In this document: piece by piece, positions 12,922-22,600 of the stretch | How the letters are laid out: each line of letters begins with the position of its first letter | How positions within the stretch are numbered: the first letter of the stretch is position 1 | The notes under the pieces: model-generated | What the model was told of the DNA's origin: nothing | Seen by the model: the letters and a program-made list of their open reading frames with translations, nothing else | The model's database searches: none | Source of the DNA: Megamerina dolium | Lineage: Eukaryota; Arthropoda; Insecta; Diptera; Megamerinidae | Assembly (NCBI GenBank): GCA_963854835.1 | Contig: OY978527.1 | Span: 18,013,345-18,077,344, forward strand | Direction of reading: 5' to 3' | Length of the DNA: 64,000 nucleotides | Translations under genes and position numbers: made by a program

Positions 12922-14068
12922 TTATATAAATAATAGTTTATAATAATAATGGTATTTTAAGAAGTTATCCATAATGCCGTTGAAAAAACTATTCACTAAT
13001 GTGAGTCTGAATCTGTGTGTTTACTTTGTAGCCTGATAATACATTCAGAGGCTTTGATCCTTTAAGAGTCACCAACAGAGGAGCATTTAGAGATATGAAT
13101 TATTGAATTTCTGTGTTATCCCTTTGACGGGCTTTATATCGCTTTATATCGAGTATCCTTCTGACGTCAATCGCTCTAACAATGGTAGCTTGAAACACCC
13201 GAAAGACGTCAGACACACATAAATCTGTGGCTACAAATGTCAATACACCATTCAATATTATATGAACGATATTTAGTTTTAACGCCTAAATTATAGTATG
13301 ACATTCTAGTGTATTTGTGCAAACAATAAACTACAATACATGGTAGTGCATACACTAATACATTGATAATTTCATGTTATTGGAAAGGTGTGTACATATT
13401 TGGATAATGACTTCTTCTTGTTACCATAGCAATTCAATATGAACAATAACCAAAAATTGTACAAAATGAACAATTGCAACACCATCAGAATTTTCAGCAA
13501 TATTCTACTTCTTCTTTTTCTGCTGCTGGTGCTGCTTCTTGATTGTATGAAAATATTATACCTAAAAGTGGGGTGGTGTATTAATTAATTTTACACCTGA
13601 ATGATGTGTATGGAAAACAATGAATATTTTCAAATATAACGAGAAAAGTTTAGTTTGGATAAAATTTTTGGAATCACCTTTTAATAGTGAGGCAGGCGGC
13701 AAGTTGATTATGATGCATAAAGGAAGTTGTAGTTGCACCAGTAATATATTGAATGTAATCTTGTTGGCTGTGGTGGCAATAACGGAAGTGATGGATGGTA
13801 TATCGGTGAATATGTGAAATCGAAAAATTCCATGAAGCTAGACGGATGTTTTAATTGCTAAATAGATGCTGCCCAGTTTGCTATGAGACACACTACTGGT
13901 CGGTTGATTGATTAGTTCATATGGGTGACAATTGAAAAATAATCCAATTGCTACAATACATATTATATATTATTTTATTGTATAAGGTACATTCATAACT
14001 ATATCCTTAGTTAATATGCTTTACTCATCCAATTCTTTTTTTTTTTTTTTCTTTTTTTCTTTTTACAG
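12922..14068. other. Non-coding sequence before the first visible Graf exon
   Basis: No supported gene. The open frame at 13620-13817 has no domain. The stretch ends in a strong T-rich tract and ACAG, the acceptor of the Graf exon at 14069. Confidence 0.45.
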
Positions 14069-14284
14069 GCCGATGCCAGTTTGGGTATGCATGAACGTGA
14101 ATACGTTCAAGAGTCATTAAGTTATGTACTACGTATACAAGAAGTACAACAACGTATTAAATTTGAATTTGTCGAAATACTACTTGCCTTCATATCCGGT
14201 TGGTTAGTTTTTTATCATACCGCACATGAGCAAGCAGAGGATAATCGTGATTATTTACAAGATTTACGACATAAAGTGCAAAAA
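14069..14284 (+). CDS. Graf: Graf exon: BAR domain, C-terminal part
   Basis: The exon follows a long T-rich polypyrimidine tract ending in ACAG and ends at donor GTATGT, both at phase 0. It encodes 72 residues starting ADASLGMHEREY and containing the GRAF-family stretch LRIQEVQQRIKFEFVE, which matches the last long helix of GRAF BAR domains. About 150 residues of BAR domain should precede it; phase 0 means the upstream exon must end on a complete codon. Confidence 0.92.
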
Positions 14285-16633
14285 GTATGTATAACTTCAA
14301 GTTGAAATATGCCTTTTTCAAAACGTTAGTCATTGTTTTTCGAATATCTCTTTTTTTTTTTTTAGACACGTGAAAATTTTGAAGAAGCAAGTGAAAAAGT
14401 CACTGAATTGAAGACAAAGTACATGGAAAAACGAACGGTAAGTAATTTTATGTGTGGGTGCCGTAGCTCAGTGGTTAGTGTGTTCGCCTTCTGATCTGTA
14501 GGTCGTGGTTCAATACCCGGCTGATGCATAACAAATTTTATATCGAAAAGATTTTTCTTTCGAATGGTACCCACCTGTCGGCAAGCAATTGGCAATTCTT
14601 CCGACAGTAACAACTTGCCATGAAAAAGCTTCTAAAAAGAACTCTGTGACAAAGCTCAGAAAAAGTAATGTCACAAGTGTTCTGCCGTTCGGAACCGGCT
14701 AAAATAAGTAGGTCCATTCTAATACTGTCCAAAATTTAAGACGCACAACAGTAATAGAAGAGAAGCTCGGCCAATGAGCCCTTTGGGGCTTAAAGTGCCA
14801 CATATTTATTTATTTAAGTAATTTTATGAGAGATATTATGAAGATAGTGAGTGGGGAAGTTATTGGGAACAGGAAATACTGTGTCAATATGATAACTGGA
14901 GATAAGACAAAGTATAATTCTAGCTTAAGAGGTGTCTTTAATTAAAGTATCTACAATTAAATTATTAAATTATTATTTCTTGCGGATTATTTTGTGGGTC
15001 TAGAAATGATTCTAGCTTTTAGACTGAATAATTTCTGCAGTGCCATATTATCCGGAAATCGTAACCATTACTACGCATCATAGCTTCAGTTGCACGTGTA
15101 GTTTTTAGGAGAATTATTATTATTTTTAAACTTGAAAATCCTATTATACCGACTGGTTGCAGACTTCTGTGGATCTTTAAAATTCACTCCATTTCCGAGT
15201 CTGGACACAGTTGGATATTCCTGAAAACTGTGGGACAGATTTACTTGCTTGGCAGGCAGACTATCTAAACGACTTAATATACTTTTTAAGGCAGATCTTG
15301 AAGTAGAAGATGACCGATATTAAATTCACTTAGCGAAAATGTTATTGTTGTTTTTGCATACGCATAGAGAAAAGACTAAGCAGAGTGAGTTTCTTAAAAA
15401 TAATACAATGTTGGTTGAGAATTGAAATCACAGTTAGAATGAGAAAGAGAAATGCAATTGGATTGTAGAGTTACCATATCCAATTTATTTAACAGATTCT
15501 AAAGGGCGCTCATAGGGCTAGATAGGCGGGATACCTCAAGAAGTAAGGCTCTCATAAGACTTTCTCTCACTTTGTCTGCTATTAGGTCGACTACATGTAT
15601 TAATGTAGAATATATTATCGTCGAAAAATATTAATTTTGCAATAAAGTCGTTCATTACGATCATTTTGTTGAGGAGCCTCCTTAATGGGTGAAAATAGAG
15701 GCTTAGTATTTACATTCATTTTGTATCCTAATCAAAATAGGGATTAAGTATGATTGCAGGAAATGATGGAGACGAAATATTATTGCGAATCGGTCATACA
15801 TTTCACCGCTATAGAGCTATAGAGGCTATTCCAATCGTAAAACACTCTACTGATAGAATCGATAGACTCTATCGATAAATGCATTTAATAATTTAATATT
15901 TATTTACTTTTACGTTCATTCAATTCATATTTGTTTACTAATCCGATTTTCGATTTCTATTTTCAGAAGCCAGAGGAGAAGTTTACTAAACGTGGTTATT
16001 TATTTTTAATGGAAAAAAGTACGTTGGCCATTATATGCTTCAAAATTTATCATTTAGAATTTCTGTACAATTGTCTTTCTATTTCAAATTTTATCATATG
16101 TACATATTGTATGTTTTCTACTCACGAAGAATTTGAATCTAAATATCAAACAATTTCCTGCTAAAATCTTATTATTTTTGTATTCAGTCTGATATATATC
16201 ACATTGAAGGAACGTCTTTAATTAATACATTATTGCTTACTTATTGAATGATATTTAAATATCCACTTTAGAACTGATTAGCTATTTCTTCAGAATCACA
16301 TTTTAGATATTATTCTTTGTGAGTAGAGGAGACGAAGACAATTGAAAATTTGATATAAAATCATATAATTATAATAATTGATACTCGCACACTAGAATGA
16401 CTAACTGATAAAAAATTATCATTTAATTCAGCTTTCAAGTCGCTAATAATTCGCGATCTAACATTCATTCGAAGTATTCGGCATTCAAACGAAATAAATT
16501 AAAATTTTTAAAACATTTATGTGATTTTATATTAATAAAATCTATTTTATGTATCCAATTTACACTATCTCCTCTATCACTATCTACCTTACATTATTTC
16601 TCTATATGTTCTTCCATTTCATCCTTTGCTACT

Positions 16634-16670
<37 letters not shown>

Positions 16671-19600
16671 CGACTATCTGTTTACTTACTATTTGATCAT
16701 ATGCATATTCTGCGCATATATTGGTGTTGTCACAAAAATCATTAATACCCAAAAATCTTAGACTCCATTTTGAAAATTTCACTTTTAGAGCCATTTAAAG
16801 CAACATGGACAAAATACTATTGTACGTACAAGAAACAAAAGAAGGAGTTCACAATGCTCCAATTCAATCAGATGAGTCACAGTTCTGCACGGCCTGAGAC
16901 ACGTGAAGACGAAAAATTAACATTGATAACGTGCCAACGGAGAGCTTCGGAATTCGAGAAGCGTTTCTGTTTCGATTTGACATTCAAAGAGAAACCAGGT
17001 ATTGTTTATACATTTCAAGCATTAAGCGAAGAGGATCGTAGAGCGTGGATTAACGCAATGGATGGTACTGAGCCGGTAAGCACTTGGAACGACTATATAC
17101 ATATTTGAGATACCAATGAAATTGATTGATTACATAATTACCTCTCTTTGACATTGTGATCATAGACATATTTGGCACCAGGCAAGGCGAAAGCTGGTGA
17201 AGAATATCAGCTAGATGAGACGGGTTTTACATTTGTACGTAAATGTATTGAAGTGTTGGAGAATCGTGGTCTAGAGGATGAGGGTATCTATCGTAAGAGC
17301 GGTGTTGGTACGAAAATTTCCAAACTTCTAGCATTGGGTATGGATCGCAAGAAAACAGAGAGTGTGTTCAATGACGAACAATATCGTGATCTCATGGAAA
17401 GTAATACGATAGCGAGTGCATTAAAAACATATTTACGTAATTTGAATGAGCCATTAATGACGTATCGGTATCATAGTGGTTTCATTGAGGCAGCAAGTAA
17501 GTAATATTGACGTGATTTATACATATATGCAGATTTCACTTCAAAATCTTTGCATTTTTTCTCGTTCCAGAACAAGAAAGTCTCAATCAGCGTGTACATG
17601 AGGTTCATAAATTGGTTTACAAGCTGCCACAGGCAAATTTTGAAATGTTAGACATGGTTATACGCCATTTAACAGAGTAAGTAAAACAAAACAAAAATCG
17701 GAAAAATTAATTTCGCTAATGCTGAAGTTTAGATAGTCTACAGTATGACAGGAAATGCTTTTCTGCTGGTAGTAAGCATGGGTTTCATCCAATAATGATC
17801 ATTTCAAATATAGTTGCAAGTTGATAAAAATCTTCGTATGCTTTCCATATGTTCGTATGCAACGTACAGTCGAGAATATAATTTTGTATAAGAGATAGGC
17901 GTAGTTTTCATTCGATTTCGCCCATTTTCGAATACATAAATTTATATATATGTTAATTTAATATTTTCATGCCCAAAGTATATAAGGGAGCATAAGTTTA
18001 TATGGGAGGTGGGCCGATCGCGCCCATTTTCGTAGTCGTTTTTTTGGTTGGAAAATGTGTATCGAGCTTTACACTTTTAACTTTATATTCTCTAGTGCAA
18101 AGTACCAAAAAAAAAAAAAAAACACACATGTTTAACAACATATTTTTGTATGGGATTTTTAGCCGATTAGGTCCATTTTCTAATATATCTAATCCGTCAT
18201 CATACTAACATTAGCTGCATTCTGCGTAGCTGCATAGTTTCCCTTTTAGTTGCATATAATTTCCCTCTAGTTACTTAGTAACGCTGGTGGTATACCACCT
18301 TGATCAAAAAGTTCCCGAAATAACCACCGTGTGGCGCTCCCAATGTTCCAATTTGAGTTATGTTTTTTTTTTTTGTTAAGTTGGTACATCTGTTGTTGAT
18401 ATTCCCTCTAAATATTAGCGTCATAGCTTGACATTTGCAAAAGTTATGTAGCCAAGAGTACATCTATCTCAGTGCTTCCTGCGATTTTTCCATTCCTTCC
18501 TCTCGGCTGCTGAAACGCGTTCCCCGTAATGGTTTTTTTAACTCGATTGAACAGAAAGAAGTCACAGGGAGCCAAATCAGGTGAATTCGGTGGCTGTTGG
18601 ATGGTATTTGTTGCATTTTTCGTCAAAAAATTACGAATAATGATGGCACTGTGCGACGGTGTGTTATCATGGTGCAAAATCCACGAGTTTTCTGCCCACA
18701 ATTCTGGTCTCTTTCCGTCCTGCTCATAAACCCACGTCTCGTCTCCAGCAATGATCCTTTTGATGAATGTGGGATCGGATGCAGCCTCACAAATCATGTC
18801 TTTTGCGACGTCAACACGGTCTCTTTTTTTGAATGAGATTGATTGAAAATTGCAAAAAATCGCCAACACACACAGAGATAGAGGTCCTTTTGGCTACGTA
18901 ACTTTTGCAAATGTCAAGCTATGACGCCAAGATTCAGAGGGAATATTGGCGCCACACGGTGGTTATTCCGGGAACTTTTTGATCAAGGTGGTATGTGGTT
19001 GTTTTTGAAATTTGTAAACGAAATTAAAACAACAAATGTCGTACTTTTATATGGGAGGCAGGCGTGATTTCCATTAAATTTCTTCCATTCACGAACTCAA
19101 TTGTTCGTTGGCGGATCGATCTAACCTAAGCCAGTTATTGAGTGAACATGGTATTAAGAGCTTAAAAGTTGTTTAAGATATTTAGTGAGAAAATAATTAA
19201 GAAACCAAGCTAAGCGTTTCAATGGCGCTTAGTTTGCCGTGAATGGGCTTCCCAGGTTAGGGAGTTTTTGGAAGAAAAAGGGTATTTTGGGACTTTGGTG
19301 AGAGCCGTAGCACAGGTGTAAGGCTCAACACCCGACCAACAACAAAGAAGATTGAAAAAAAATTAATTTTTATGTGAGCTCCAAGTTGAAGTTTTAGATA
19401 CATAAGCTGAGATTTTCAGAAGTGATACGATTTTGTGAAAGTTTGTGCATACAAATTCTTTCAGCAAATAAAGTGAGAGGGGTAATCTGAAATTTGTTTA
19501 TCCAACAGACGTTTTTCATTAAAAACCAGTGTTCTTTTTTGAACCTTGAGCTATATTACTCAAATTAAAGGTTTTATACAATGGATTGATATTGAATTTC

Positions 19601-22600
19601 AAAAAAAAAAAAACCGAGTGAAAATAATAGTAGTTTTTCAGGTATCGATATCCAAAGGAATTTTATTAAAGCTGAGTTGCTATTCCTAAACTACTCCTAC
19701 TATTTTTTATACACATTAAAATTTCTTAAAAAGTTTTGTTTTTTGTTAGAATTTTTCATCCAAATAAAAGTTGTGCAAATTAAGAGTTTTGGATCATATT
19801 CCATATATTTTTGATACTTTTTATTAAATAATTTCATTGTATATATTCTTAATCTCCTTCTCATCTGCTTTTTACAGGGTCTCTCGAAAATTCGAGAAAA
19901 ATAAAATGTCTGTGTTCAATTTAGGTGTCGTTTTTGGACCAACCCTATTACGGCCACTGGAAGAAACTGTGGCAGCCATATTGGATATTAAATTCAACAA
20001 CATTGTAATTAATATACTGATTGAGAATTATGAACGTATCTTTAAGAATGATCCTAGTTCAACGTCATTGCAACATTTGAGTGCAAATTCAACGAGCAGT
20101 CCACCGACACGAATGCCACGTGCAAGTCAAACGGGTAAATCACCAACCTCTTCTGGTGGTGGTGGTGGTGGTGGTACAACAAGTGTCAACAATACCAATA
20201 CCACAGGACGTACCCCAATGTATTCGCCACAACAGCAAGCGTATCGTGTAATGGGTAAAGCGAATTTTAATGATTCAGCAATGTCGTCAAGTCTACAAAA
20301 CATTCCCAATGGTATGATTTATGCACATACAGGTGCCTCTACAAATGGTGGTGGTACCAATGGTGGAGGTGGCGGTGGTGGTGGTGGCAGTGGTGGTCAT
20401 CTCAGTATTTCATCACATTCTAGCACAAATGGTGGTAGCATCGGCCATGGTTCGTCAAAACCTGGTAATGGTGGCCTCAGTGTGAGTGGCGTAGGTGGCG
20501 CTGTGAATATGGGTAGCATTAAAAATCTGCATTCGATGTCACAGAGTGATATTAGTGTTCGAGGACGTGCGAATGCTGTGGCTGCTGATCCTGTTTATGG
20601 CATACTCGGTGCTGCTGTCGGGACAAATGGGTCTGGTCTAACGGCACATCATGCAACGCCAGTTACAGCGACGAATCTTCGACATGATTATCTAATGGCT
20701 ACAGCGACGCCGGCTTCAACGGGCGGTGGTAATCATATTTATGCCAGTGCTGGAGCGCCAACAGCTGTATCAGCAGGTTCAGCTGGCGGCGGTCGTAGCA
20801 ATATGAATAATATATCCCCGCCTTCCTTGGCTATGCGCACTGAGACGATTTATGGCACATCAGCATTGAGCTCATCAACGGTGACGGTTGGTGGTAGCTC
20901 ATCATCACATTCGCGACCACATATTTCATATGGCCAAGCCAAACACTATTCCCCTGTAGCTGCGGCCTCCACATCAAGTTCGAACGAAAGCGTTTGTGAT
21001 TCGCTATCGTCCACAAATGGTGGTGGTGGCGGTGGCCATTCATTGTTGGGTGGTGGTGGCGGTAGACTATTGAGTGCGCGTGGTTCTCTGGACTATGTTC
21101 CTGTGCATTCATCACAAGCTTCCTCCCTGTCAACATTATTGGGTTCTACCTGTGATGATGTAGTGACAGCGACTGCGGCTCCCTCTATGATTGTTGGCAG
21201 CAGCAGTGGCAGTTCATCGTTAAATGATACATCAGCTGTGGGAGTCGATTATGTGCCACAGAAGGTACATCGCAATAAGGATGTCAATCAGATTAAACGT
21301 GATCTATCCGCGGGTACTGCGTAAGTATCATTTATTATTCGATGTTGTTCGAAAAGTGATTTATTGCATTTTGGTGCATATTATGAAAGTCCAAAATCAT
21401 TGATAATTAATAATTATTTGATTGATTTCGACTTTCATTCGACTCGATTCGAATAATTGTTATATTTCGATTTATTTCAAATCATTATCCATTTTGTCTT
21501 GTAATATTTTCAGTCGTGTTCGCACTCTGTATGCATGTATGGGTGAAAGTGAGGGCGAGCTATCGTTTGAGCCAAATCAGATTATTACAAATGGTGAGTA
21601 TAAATCCCTCATGTAAGATAAATGAAAACTAGGAAGAATATTGATCGATTAAATTTCAACTTTTTGTGTTGACTGGATTCGAACGGAAGGAAGCCCTTGT
21701 TACATCTCAAAATCACAGTTTTGTCACAAAATTCTATCCTCCGAAGTCTTTTTATGGCATATTTTTTCTCTTGGAGAGATTGTCATTTTAAAGAACAACA
21801 TTTTTCTTTTCTTTACTAAAAATGTTTATTTCAGCCGGAAATAGAATCTAAATGCACGAAAATAAATAATATTGGGTTGTCGGAAATGTTGATGTATTTT
21901 TAGAATGAACAATGTTCAATCTGAGATATTGAACCTTTTTATGTATGGCATTTTTTCATTATTCATATTCGTGACAAGGCCTATCCAATGAAGAATTGGA
22001 TGAAATTCTATTTAATAACCTCATGAGAATCGAACGATCTAATATTGAACTCATTTTCAAGGATTTAAATAAACTTTTGGCGAACCATCTAACCTGTTTG
22101 GGTTCTCTCATTGCTGGACTGAAGCACTACGGCTTTGGGATTGCTGAGTTCTGAACATTTTTCCAAGCAAGAGATGTAGTATTAAATTATTCGGTTCACA
22201 ATAATGTCACCTTCGAGTCGATCGTCTGATTCCGCAGTAAAATCTCCAAAGAGCTTAGAGAACTTAGTTTTGTGCAGTTCAACTTTGGACACTGAGTCAC
22301 CAAAATGCATTAAATCTAGTCCGTTCCAAAATCCATAGAGTGTGACTACTCTGGTCCGCCAGACATCCCACTCTGCTGTGATATACCATCTAAATACACA
22401 GTAGGATTTCCGACGGTCCAGAGCAGTAGCATTCCATCGATGTTGGGTCGATGAGTCCGATGTCGAATTTCTGATACCACCAATAGTTTTCTTTCTAACC
22501 TCAAAAAACATAGTTTTTCCGGCTATTTTTCCATCTTTTACAAGGTGGACAATTATGTATTAAGACTCGAACCATATCTCAGCAACCAAGCGCGCCATCT

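Noticed and set aside
14453..14530. A functional tRNA gene
   Set aside because: The A and B boxes are good, but a standard five-pair anticodon stem with a seven-base loop cannot be drawn, no proper 3' acceptor strand follows, and the unit recurs with a body, tail and target duplications. It is a SINE head.
19837..19877. Start codon upstream of the large Graf exon (MYIFLISF...)
   Set aside because: The bases before 19878 are intron ending in TTTACAG; the upstream exon joins in phase to give LTEVSRKFEKNK, so this Met is not a start.
20831..21136. A - strand His-rich open frame
   Set aside because: Shadow of the Graf linker exon; His runs are the reverse of Ser/Gly codons.
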